Shown here: positions 43,659 through 51,871 of the stretch, piece after piece
How positions within the stretch are numbered: the first letter of the stretch is position 1
Layout: every line of letters starts with the position of its first letter
Assembly: GCF_019145495.1 (NCBI RefSeq)
Contig: NZ_JAHSTU010000007.1
Location: 1 to 64,000 of the forward strand
Length of the DNA: 64,000 nucleotides
From: Pseudomonas azerbaijanoccidentalis
Lineage (GTDB): Bacteria; Pseudomonadota; Gammaproteobacteria; Pseudomonadales; Pseudomonadaceae
Reading direction: 5' to 3'
Position numbers and translations under genes: made by a program
The notes under the pieces: generated by a model
Told to the model about the DNA's origin: nothing
Database searches by the model: none
The model's input: only the letters and a program-made list of their open reading frames with translations

Positions 43659-45614
43659 TTACGCCACATTCATCGTCTTGTGCGTATCAATCAAATGCTG
43701 CACCACACCCGGATCGGCCAGGGTGGAGATATCACCCAACCCATCATATTCAGCCGTCGCAATCTTGCGCAGAATGCGGCGCATGATCTTGCCCGAGCGG
43801 GTTTTCGGCAGGCCCGGCGCCCACTGGATCACATCCGGCGAAGCAATCGGACCAATCTCCTTACGCACCCAGTTTTTCAGTTCCAGGCGCAGTTGCTCGT
43901 TCGGCTCTTCGCCATTCTTGAGGGTGACGTAGACATAAATGCCCTGCCCCTTGATGTCGTGCGGCACGCCAACCACTGCGGCTTCGGCGACCTTCGGGTG
44001 CGCAACCATCGCGCTTTCGATTTCAGCGGTGCCCATGCGGTGGCCGGAAACGTTGAGTACGTCGTCGACGCGACCGGTGATCCAGTAGTAGCCATCGGCA
44101 TCGCGACGCGCGCCGTCACCGGTGAAGTACATGCCACGGAAGGTTTTGAAGTAGGTGTCGACGAAGCGGTCGTGATCGCCGAACAGCGTACGCGCCTGGC
44201 CTGGCCACGAATCGAGAATCACCAGGTTGCCCTCGGCCTCGCCTTCGATAATGTTACCCAGATTATCCACCAGGGCCGGCACCACGCCGAAGAACGGGCG
44301 TGCCGCAGAACCCGGCTTGAGGGCGTGAGCGCCCGGCAGCGGACTCATCATGTTGCCGCCGGTTTCGGTCTGCCACCAGGTGTCGACGATCGGGCAACGG
44401 GACTTGCCGACATTCTTGTAGTACCAGTCCCAGGCTTCCGGGTTGATCGGCTCGCCCACCGAACCCAACAGACGCAGGCTGCTGCCATCGGCGCCTTCAA
44501 CAGCGGCGTTGCCCGCGGCCATCATCGCGCGGATTGCGGTCGGTGCGGTGTAGAGGATGTTGACCTTGTGCTTGTCGACGATCTTCGCCACCCGGGTGAT
44601 ATCCGGATAGTTCGGTACGCCTTCGAACAGCAGCGTGGTCGCGCCATTGGCCAGCGGGCCGTAGACGATGTAGCTGTGGCCGGTGACCCAGCCGACGTCG
44701 GCGGTGCACCAGTAGATTTCGCCCGGACGGTAGTCGAACACGCGCTCGTGGGTCATGGCCGCATACAACAGGTAGCCGCCAGTGGTGTGTTGCACGCCCT
44801 TCGGCTTGCCGGTGGAGCCGGAGGTGTAAAGGATGAACAGCGCTTCTTCAGCGCCCATCTCTTTTGGCGCGCACACGGTGCCCGCCACTTTCATCAGGTC
44901 CTCGAACCAGATGTCGCGATGCTGGTTCCACTTGATGTCGCCACCGGTGCGCTTGCACACGATGACTTTCTGGATGCTGCTGGTTTCCGGGTTGGTCAAG
45001 GCGTCGTCGACGTTGGCCTTGAGCGGGATCTTCTTGCCGGCACGAACGCCTTCGTCGGCAGTGATCACCACTTTGGATTTGCAGTCAATGATGCGGCCAG
45101 CCAGTGCTTCCGGCGAGAAACCACCGAACACCACCGAGTGAATCGCGCCGATCCGGGTACAGGCCAGCATGGCGACCACGGCTTCGGGGATCATCGGCAT
45201 ATAGATAGTCACCACGTCGCCGCGGTGCACATCCTGGCCGCGCAGGGCGTTGGCGAATTTGCACACTTGCTCGTGCAGTTCGCGGTAGGTGATGTTGCGG
45301 CTCTCGGCAGGGTCGTCGCCTTCCCAGATGATTGCGACTTGATCGCCGCGCTCGGCCAGATGACGGTCGAGGCAGTTGTAGGAAACGTTCAGGGTGCCGT
45401 CGGCGAACCATTTGATGTCGACATGGTGATCGTCGAAGGAAGTCTGCTTCACCGTGGTGAAAGGCTTGATCCAGTCGAGGCGCTTGGCTTGCTCGCGCCA
45501 GAAGCCATCCGGGTTGACGACGGACTGCTGGTACATGGCCTTGTAGGTCGCCTCGTCGGTCAGCGTATTGGCCAGAACCTCGGGACGAACGGGATACAGG
45601 GAAGCCGCACTCAT
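43659..45614 (-). CDS. acsA: Acetyl-CoA synthetase
   Basis: 651 residues, full-length Acs: P-loop YTSGSTGKPKGV, WWQTETGG, YYWITGRVDDVLNVSGHR, and the acetylation-site lysine in KTRSGKIMRRILRKIA. Makes acetyl-CoA from acetate, CoA and ATP through an acetyl-AMP intermediate. In Pseudomonas it is needed for growth on acetate and ethanol. Monocistronic. Confidence 0.97.
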   Translation of the reverse strand: MSAASLYPVRPEVLANTLTDEATYKAMYQQSVVNPDGFWREQAKRLDWIKPFTTVKQTSFDDHHVDIKWFADGTLNVSYNCLDRHLAERGDQVAIIWEGDDPAESRNITYRELHEQVCKFANALRGQDVHRGDVVTIYMPMIPEAVVAMLACTRIGAIHSVVFGGFSPEALAGRIIDCKSKVVITADEGVRAGKKIPLKANVDDALTNPETSSIQKVIVCKRTGGDIKWNQHRDIWFEDLMKVAGTVCAPKEMGAEEALFILYTSGSTGKPKGVQHTTGGYLLYAAMTHERVFDYRPGEIYWCTADVGWVTGHSYIVYGPLANGATTLLFEGVPNYPDITRVAKIVDKHKVNILYTAPTAIRAMMAAGNAAVEGADGSSLRLLGSVGEPINPEAWDWYYKNVGKSRCPIVDTWWQTETGGNMMSPLPGAHALKPGSAARPFFGVVPALVDNLGNIIEGEAEGNLVILDSWPGQARTLFGDHDRFVDTYFKTFRGMYFTGDGARRDADGYYWITGRVDDVLNVSGHRMGTAEIESAMVAHPKVAEAAVVGVPHDIKGQGIYVYVTLKNGEEPNEQLRLELKNWVRKEIGPIASPDVIQWAPGLPKTRSGKIMRRILRKIATAEYDGLGDISTLADPGVVQHLIDTHKTMNVA

Positions 45615-45792
45615 CTTTCTTACCTCGGTGGAATAGTTGTTTTTGTATGACCCCGTTTTAGCCGGGCCGCGGCTATAGAACCATTCGACGATGGTAGTAA
45701 CAAGCCCCTACAAATTGTCGTGATTAGCTGCGCAGCCTGCCAGACCGGGCATTTGCGGCCATCCCCCAAACGCACCAGGTAAACGCAAATTT

Positions 45793-45875
45793 CTGTAGGA
45801 GCTGCCGAAGGCTGCGATCTTTTGATCTTGCTCCTTGAAAATCAAAAGATCGCAGCCTCCGGCAGCTCCTACGGG
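45793..45875. repeat. REP/REPIN-type inverted pair (TGTAGGAGCTGC family)
   Basis: Near-perfect hairpin of GAGCTGCCGAAGGCTGCGAT type arms. It occupies the middle of the 476-bp gap between acsA and the DUF2790 gene. Short open frames crossing it on either strand are probably not genes. Confidence 0.88.
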
Positions 45876-46090
45876 GATTGTTACAGGATCTGTCAAAGGT
45901 GTTTATCAAAACCACGGCTATATGGACGAAGCGCCCGCGACTAAAATCTGCTCCGCCAACCAGGCAAATCTGATTAACCCAGTTACAGCCCCCACGAAGG
46001 CCGTTAATCAAAACACCGAGTACTAAAGCTCCACACGCAATCCCAAAAAGGTTGCGTGTCCCCTCTCGCCTCAAGAAAGGTAAAACTTAA

Positions 46091-46354
46091 ATGAAAGCTT
46101 TATTGGTTCTGGCCCTCAGCAGTCTGTGCGCAAACGCCATGGCAGACGAGGTCCAGACTGATGTCGCGCAGCAACAACCCCCTATCGAGGAATACACTTA
46201 CTCGATGCACCTGGACATCGCCAAAGTTGTTTCCATGAGCGAAGTTCCCAATGTATGTGAAGTTGTCCCGGCGAAAATGGAATACGACGACTCAAAAGGT
46301 CAGCGCCATATTCTGCGTTACAGCGTGATGGGCAACGGCTGCTCCAGCGGCTGA
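46091..46354 (+). CDS. DUF2790 small periplasmic protein
   Basis: 87 residues: signal peptide MKALLVLALSSLCANAMA, then a short linker and the DUF2790 core YSMHLDIAKVVSMSEVPNVC, ending MGNGCSSG. These proteins are numerous in Pseudomonas, secreted to the periplasm and of unknown function, often copper- or quorum-linked in expression studies. Two conserved Cys may form a disulfide. Confidence 0.88.
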   Translation: MKALLVLALSSLCANAMADEVQTDVAQQQPPIEEYTYSMHLDIAKVVSMSEVPNVCEVVPAKMEYDDSKGQRHILRYSVMGNGCSSG

Positions 46355-46901
46355 TTCAGACTGCACCGAATCGGATCATTTCAGCGTAGGCTGAGGGTCG
46401 ATTCCAGCCCGGCTTCGGTCGGGCTCAGTTGTGTTTGCAGTCGTCGAAAAGCGTCACCAAACACAAGATGTAGTGAAAAATGGCATTTTTTGACTACTTT
46501 TTGAACAAAACCGGATTCAAGCAAAATTTACGAAAAAAAATCTTCACCCGCCAAAGCCCTGTAAACCCTCGCTCCGACCGAAAAACCCGCCCTCTCGTCC
46601 GCTTCATGCGCGGATTCGCCCCACCACGACCGTAAAAATTTCCCTATAATGCGGCCTTAAACGGGCCTGCAATATCCCCTTACAGGGATGAATAGCCAGT
46701 CTGAAGCCCCGCAACGGCATTCGATGCTGATTGCGCCCATCAGAGGCTCTCGGATCCCCGTAAAAAATTCTGTTTTATGGCCTGCCTTGGCGGGTGCAAA
46801 AACGATTCCTTTAGATCCAACGCGGTCAGTACGACCGTGTGAAATACCAACCCATCAATTTCACACGGGCACACTGGCCCTCACGCAGGAGACGACACGT
46901 C
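46355..46901 (+). other. Upstream region of nrdB, no gene seen
   Basis: About 550 bp. TATAAT at 46645-46650 is a likely -10 box, and a leader of about 240 bp precedes nrdB. I find no coding sequence for nrdA and no clear NrdR box here. Confidence 0.45.
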
Positions 46902-48149
46902 ATGCTGAGCTGGGACGAATTCGACAAAGAAGACACGGAAGTAGCAGTCAAGGGCAATAACGCTGGCCACGCCACCGAAGCCAACATGGACCGTCTCGAC
47001 AGCGCCGGCGGTGCCGCCGCCCTGGAAGCCCGTGCCGTGACCGCTGCTGACTCCGCCGCCGTTGCCCGCGCCAAAGCTGCCCTGGATTCCCTCGACGTCG
47101 CCGAAGGCCTCGCCGAACTCGAAGGCGCCTCCGCCCGTGTCGCCGTTGACGAAAAGCGCATGATCAACTGCCGCGCCGACCTCAACCAACTCGTGCCCTT
47201 CAAGTACGACTGGGCCTGGCAGAAATACCTGGACGGTTGCGCAAACCACTGGATGCCGCAAGAAGTCAACATGACCGCCGACATCGCCCTCTGGAAAAAC
47301 CCGGAAGGCCTGACCGACGACGAGCGCCGCATCGTGATGCGCAACCTCGGCTTCTTCTCCACCGCCGACTCCCTGGTTGCCAACAACCTGGTCCTGGCCG
47401 TGTACCGCCTGATCACCAACCCGGAATGCCGCCAGTACATCCTGCGCCAGGCCTTCGAAGAGGCGATCCACACCCACGCCTACCAGTACTGCATCGAATC
47501 GCTGGCCATGGATGAAGGCGAAATCTTCAACATGTACCACGAGATCCCATCGGTCGCGAAAAAAGCCACCTGGGGCCTGAAATACACCCGCTCGATCTCC
47601 GATCCGAAGTTCGAAACCGGCACCGTCGAAACCGACAAAGAACTGCTGCGCAACCTGATCGCCTACTACTGCGTTCTGGAAGGCATCTTCTTCTACTGCG
47701 GCTTCACCCAGATCCTCTCCATGGGCCGCCGCAACAAAATGACCGGCGTCGCCGAGCAGTTCCAATACATCCTGCGCGACGAATCCATGCACCTGAACTT
47801 CGGCATCGACGTGATCAACCAGATCAAAATCGAAAACCCACATTTGTGGGATGCTGAGATGAAGGAAGAGGCTTCGCAGATGATTCTGCAAGGTACTCAA
47901 CTGGAAATCGAATACGCCCGCGACACCATGCCTCGCGGCGTGCTGGGCATGAACGCGGCGATGATGGAGGACTACCTGAAGTTCATCGCTAACCGTCGCT
48001 TGTCGCAGATTGGGTTGAAGGAAGAGTACCCAGGGACGACTAACCCGTTCCCTTGGATGAGCGAGATCATGGACTTGAAGAAAGAGAAGAATTTCTTTGA
48101 GACGCGCGTAATTGAATACCAAACCGGTGGTGCGCTTAGCTGGGATTGA
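46902..48149 (+). CDS. nrdB: Ribonucleotide reductase class I, beta subunit
   Basis: 415 residues from the ATG at 46902, preceded by AGGAG. It has a Pseudomonas-type Ala-rich N-terminal extension (about residues 1-85), then the ferritin-like diiron fold: ligands in EEAIHTHAYQYCIESLAMDE and RDESMHLNFGIDVINQIK. It ends with the usual C-terminal peptide for binding NrdA. Makes the tyrosyl radical used for dNTP synthesis. nrdA is not next to it here. Confidence 0.97.
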   Translation: MLSWDEFDKEDTEVAVKGNNAGHATEANMDRLDSAGGAAALEARAVTAADSAAVARAKAALDSLDVAEGLAELEGASARVAVDEKRMINCRADLNQLVPFKYDWAWQKYLDGCANHWMPQEVNMTADIALWKNPEGLTDDERRIVMRNLGFFSTADSLVANNLVLAVYRLITNPECRQYILRQAFEEAIHTHAYQYCIESLAMDEGEIFNMYHEIPSVAKKATWGLKYTRSISDPKFETGTVETDKELLRNLIAYYCVLEGIFFYCGFTQILSMGRRNKMTGVAEQFQYILRDESMHLNFGIDVINQIKIENPHLWDAEMKEEASQMILQGTQLEIEYARDTMPRGVLGMNAAMMEDYLKFIANRRLSQIGLKEEYPGTTNPFPWMSEIMDLKKEKNFFETRVIEYQTGGALSWD

Positions 48150-48205
48150 TTCCTGAGCTCGCCACAATTTGACGATTGCACTCTGAACCGACAAATCAAA
48201 AATAC

Positions 48206-48236
48206 AAAAGCCCTGATCTGATCGGGGCTTTTTTTT
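48206..48236 (+). terminator. nrdB terminator
   Basis: AAAAGCCC...GGGGCTTTT stem with eight T after it, about 57 bp past the stop. Confidence 0.88.
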
Positions 48237-48413
48237 GAAAATCTACCAGTTTTTATACCTATTCATCTTCGGTCACACCGCGCGGGCTAAGCCTATAGAA
48301 GTGAAAACTGCAAAATGACATTATACACATGCGCTTAGAGCGAATGCAGCCATAGAGCTTGAGCCATATGGACCTAAGCACATTTTTTACAAAGTAAACG
48401 GAGGTTCACAGAC

Positions 48414-49343
48414 ATGCTGGAAGCGCGATTTTATGATACTTATTACTTTTGCAATATCATAAAAAACATCCTTTTACTTTCCGGACGATCATCTTAGAAC
48501 ACTTAATGAATTCCATGGTGATGGTCGAATTTATTTTAGGTTGTGCGCACTTAGGAAATACCCAGCCTTACATAAGCTCATAGAGTTTATAGTTCAGGAT
48601 GTTTATTACGAGCAGGCGGACGAATCTGCCTTAGCAAAAAAGAAGAACATGTTGAAGCGCCTTCAAGAGCTACCTATTCTTTTGTAGCACATGAGACCAA
48701 GCATGCTGCCAATTGAGCGCGCACTGGAATACCACAACATGAAGTATCAAAGCTTCGAAGCATTCCTTGATAAGCGTGGAAAAAAACTTAATCGATTGCG
48801 ATGTGGATGACGTATATGAATTCATCCATGAGCTTCGAGAGGACGGCGTGTTTGATCAACTAATCGAGCATATCACAAAGGAAGTGTTTCATGTGTTATT
48901 CCAAAATCGTGAACTAATAAAAATTTTCAACATTATGTTGGCCAATGCTCCTACAGACTGAGGCAAGCTACAACGCCCCAACAGAACTAGAATATCTCTT
49001 TTTGAGGCCTGGCATATTGAAACGTGTAACCATTCCAAAATGGGTCCGTCGTGCAGTTTTCTATCGCGACCGAGGTCGCTGCGTACTTTGTGATAAAGAC
49101 TTATTTGGTCAAATAAATCTAGAAAACCATAAAAATTATGACCATATAGTGCCGCTGGCTAAACATGGGCTTAATGACACATCAAATATTCAGTTGCTTT
49201 GCAAAGAGTGCAACCAGATGAGAAGCACGCCGGCGAAGCCGTCACATCTAACAAAGACCAAACTTGGTATAAATACTAGCTTTACGGATCACCAGGTATC
49301 GCCAATGCAAGCAATCAGACGACATTTCATGACTCCAACATAA
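48414..49343 (+). pseudogene. Decayed HNH endonuclease gene
   Basis: An ATG at 48414 with GGAGG starts MLEARFYDTYYFCNIIKN. Reading then shifts frame near the A-run at 48461 to DDHLRTLNEFHGDGRIYFRL, meets TAG at 48685, and resumes in the same frame (SMLPIERALEYHNMKYQSFE). It shifts again at seven A near 48778 to DCDVDDVYEFIHELREDGV and once more near 48950 into the HNH part. Together the pieces make one about 300-residue protein with an HNH C-terminus. It is AT-rich relative to neighbours, suggesting acquired and now inactive DNA. Confidence 0.7.
48945..49343 (+). CDS. HNH endonuclease C-terminal domain (fragment of the decayed gene)
   Basis: 132 codons remain open from an ATG at 48945. They hold a full HNH unit: CVLCDKDL (first Cys pair), NYDHIVPLAKHG (Asp-His), NIQLLCKECNQMRS (Asn and second Cys pair). 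No ribosome-binding site is obvious, so whether this piece is expressed is unclear. Confidence 0.55.
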   Translation: MLLQTEASYNAPTELEYLFLRPGILKRVTIPKWVRRAVFYRDRGRCVLCDKDLFGQINLENHKNYDHIVPLAKHGLNDTSNIQLLCKECNQMRSTPAKPSHLTKTKLGINTSFTDHQVSPMQAIRRHFMTPT

Positions 49344-49507
49344 AGTGCGATGATGCTCGCATACCTACATGGAGCGATTACGCGCCAACTTGACCATTGA
49401 TCTATGGGTAGTAGGGTTTTCAATGATGGCGGCTGCGACTGGGAGATTGGCCACTTCTACGATTACCTGTTTCGAAGTGACCAAGTAAAGAGCATTTATT
49501 TGCCAAT

Positions 49508-51202
49508 CTATGCATTTGTCGAAAATGCAACTGACGATACCAGAGCATCACAAAGATACTCTCGTTCTTTCTCTAGGTTTTTCTTGCACACTACGTCATA
49601 CACAACCGAAGCAATCTTGTTAGCCAGCAATGGTGGCACTGCATTTCCAACCTGATGAAACTGTTGGGTTCGATTACCTTGAAAAAAATAATTATCAGGA
49701 AACGTCTGAAGCCGAGCCGCCTCTCTTACCGTCAAGCTTCGACATTGCTTGGGGTCGTAGTGGATGAAGTAGTGACCATCCTTGGATATATGACTAGTGA
49801 CGGTCGTTGCCGGAAGCTCCTCCAGCTGAACCCTGAAACGATCACTAAACTTGCCGCTTTCCCAGTTCTTGTGAGCAGGTGCAAGACCTGAAAGGCTAAA
49901 CTGTTGATGCCCTTTTGGAGACGTCTTGTAGGCTCGAGCATAGACACTGGCAAACATGTATCTGCGCAGGTCAGAAGACATGTGCCCGCGCGCATCGTGA
50001 TTGAGCCAATTTTCTAGGTTGTCATCGCGATACCATCGGTCCAAATTTTTATCGCCGGTTCTGCCGTCCCCCTTGCGGCGAGCTACTCGAAGCGCGCCGA
50101 CATCTAGAGAGGTTGACAAAAGAGCCTCACGTGCGATTTTCATCGCAGAATCGAGCTTCGGCTCGATTCTCGAGTCGACTTCAGATCTGAGCTCATCGAG
50201 CTGGTTTGCAACTTCCCTGTACCAAGCTTCGCTGTCATCACGCTGCTTGGTCAGTCGACTGCGCAACTCTGGGAGGTCACCGAGTACCTGCTTCGTACTG
50301 ACTCGCCCAGTGAGTTCGGGGACGCTTCCGTACTCGGGAATATTTCCTTGATCGTCCAAGGCAATACCTAGGAGGATTACCCGATGCCTGGCCTGAGGAA
50401 TGCCGTGTTCCTCGGCTTTGATAATGAAGCCGCGAGGATCCACTTTATTCACATCATCACCAGGGCCGAAGGATTGGCCCGTCACGAGGGAACAGATACG
50501 ATACCTTGTGCCGGGCGCGGGATCATCTAGAGCCTTGTTTGGGTCAGTAAGGTCCTGCAGTATTTGCGTAAATATACTTTCACCTGCAATTTTCGAGGAC
50601 AGAATCCCCTTCACGTTTTCCATAACGAAAACTGCCGGTTTCCTTTCCTTGATGATTCGCAGATATTCTTTGTAGAGGAAATGGCGATGATCATTTTCGG
50701 CGCTGTAATCGGCCTTTCCCTGATTGCGTGATCGACCTACGATTGAATAGGCTTGACAAGGAGGGCCACCAATAAGCACCCAAGGTCGATCTTCGAGTCG
50801 TTTGTCGAGAATCTTATCGAGTTCTTTGTCACCTTTGTCTGAACCTAAGGTGATACACCTAGCCTCTTCTTCGGCCTCAAGCCACAGGGATTTGCTTGTA
50901 TCACTGAAAGGCGTTTGACTACGGCCGTTGCAAAAATCGTAGTAATCGCAGAGCCGATCAGGTTTCTTCAGCTTTAGTAGCCTGTAGAACGCTCTCAGCT
51001 TTAGTGTTTCCCGAGCAACAGGGTCCATTTCAGCTGAGACCACTATCTCGAACCGGGTTCCGCTACCCGAAGATGCGAACCCCTCGCCAAGCCCTCCAGG
51101 GCCTGCAAAGAGATCAACGATCTGGATCGGCTTCGAAAGCTCAGTTTTGCATTCGACAGCTTTATCTCGGGCTAACGGCAAATTCATCTGGGGCTCGGTC
51201 AT
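49508..51202 (-). CDS. C5-cytosine DNA methyltransferase
   Basis: 564 residues if the ATG at 51202 is used; other in-frame starts (51187, 51208, 51235) cannot be excluded. The catalytic motifs are in order: I DLFAGPGGLGEGF, IV GGPPCQAYS with the nucleophilic Cys (about 149), VI ENVKG, VIII QARHR, IX RSLTVREAARLQTFPDNYFF and X QVGNAVPP. Target recognition would lie between VIII and IX (about 150 residues). It would mark host DNA. It is divergent from the vsr-like gene, whose start codon shares CATG with its own. Confidence 0.93.
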   Translation of the reverse strand: MTEPQMNLPLARDKAVECKTELSKPIQIVDLFAGPGGLGEGFASSGSGTRFEIVVSAEMDPVARETLKLRAFYRLLKLKKPDRLCDYYDFCNGRSQTPFSDTSKSLWLEAEEEARCITLGSDKGDKELDKILDKRLEDRPWVLIGGPPCQAYSIVGRSRNQGKADYSAENDHRHFLYKEYLRIIKERKPAVFVMENVKGILSSKIAGESIFTQILQDLTDPNKALDDPAPGTRYRICSLVTGQSFGPGDDVNKVDPRGFIIKAEEHGIPQARHRVILLGIALDDQGNIPEYGSVPELTGRVSTKQVLGDLPELRSRLTKQRDDSEAWYREVANQLDELRSEVDSRIEPKLDSAMKIAREALLSTSLDVGALRVARRKGDGRTGDKNLDRWYRDDNLENWLNHDARGHMSSDLRRYMFASVYARAYKTSPKGHQQFSLSGLAPAHKNWESGKFSDRFRVQLEELPATTVTSHISKDGHYFIHYDPKQCRSLTVREAARLQTFPDNYFFQGNRTQQFHQVGNAVPPLLANKIASVVYDVVCKKNLEKEREYLCDALVSSVAFSTNA

Positions 51203-51656
51203 GGACATAGTCAGCAAAGAGGTCAGGTCTCGCATGATGGCCGCTATTCGCGGCAGCAATACATCTCCCGAGTTGAAGGTCCGGAAGCTGCTGCATCGGC
51301 ATGGCTTCAGGTATCGACTGCACTCTCGGAAGCTTCCAGGTCGGCCAGACGTAGTGCTTCCTCGCTACAACGTCTGCATTTTCATTCATGGCTGCTTCTG
51401 GCACAGACACCCGGGCTGCAGATATGCCACAACCCCTCGAACTCGCGAAGAATTCTGGCGACTGAAATTCGACCAGAATGTGAAGCGAGACCTCAGGAAC
51501 AAAACCGAGCTGCTTCAGCAGGGGTGGCGTGTCTTCGAGCTTTGGGAGTGTGGTATCCGAGGGCCTGAAACAGAAATGAACTGGCTTCTGGAAGCCGTGC
51601 CGGATTGTAATCAAAAATACGTCTCCTGGCCCGACTTTCCTGTGATGGATGCATAA
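51201..51656 (+). CDS. Vsr-like DNA mismatch/restriction endonuclease
   Basis: 151 residues from the ATG at 51201. Very-short-patch-repair nuclease fold: SRMMAAIRGSNTSPELKVRK, LPGRPDVVLP with the catalytic Asp (about 50), IFIHGCFWHRHPGC with His and zinc ligands, ELWECGIRGP. Classical Vsr nicks T:G mismatches made at methylcytosine sites. In systems of this type a Vsr-like enzyme may instead be the restricting nuclease. First gene of the rightward unit. Confidence 0.92.
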   Translation: MDIVSKEVRSRMMAAIRGSNTSPELKVRKLLHRHGFRYRLHSRKLPGRPDVVLPRYNVCIFIHGCFWHRHPGCRYATTPRTREEFWRLKFDQNVKRDLRNKTELLQQGWRVFELWECGIRGPETEMNWLLEAVPDCNQKYVSWPDFPVMDA

Positions 51657-51871
51657 TACCCTTCCATCGGTCGATGCCTGATAGATGGCGTGCCTGATGC
51701 GCGTCTTTCCCGAATTAATTCAATCAGCTGTCTTCGCAAAATGGACTGGGCCAATCACGCATTAAGTGGCAAAGTGATGCCACACATTGCAGGTGGCCTG
51801 GAAGTTGGACGGTACATGCTCAGCGAGCCAGCAGCGCCTATACCTATGGATTGAAAGTAAGGATTGCTTCG

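Noticed and set aside
43641..45650. 669-codon open frame opposite acsA
   Set aside because: Same codon-bias effect; acsA on the minus strand is unmistakable.
45835..46026. 63-codon plus-strand frame and a minus-strand frame across 45724-46074
   Set aside because: Both run through the REP hairpin, have no ribosome-binding site, and have no recognisable family.
46881..48194. 437-codon open frame opposite nrdB
   Set aside because: Mirror frame of nrdB; its translation is low in complexity and has no start signal.
49404..49655. 83-codon plus-strand frame between the HNH remnant and the methyltransferase
   Set aside because: More than half of it is antisense to the methyltransferase C-terminus and it has no plausible start signal.
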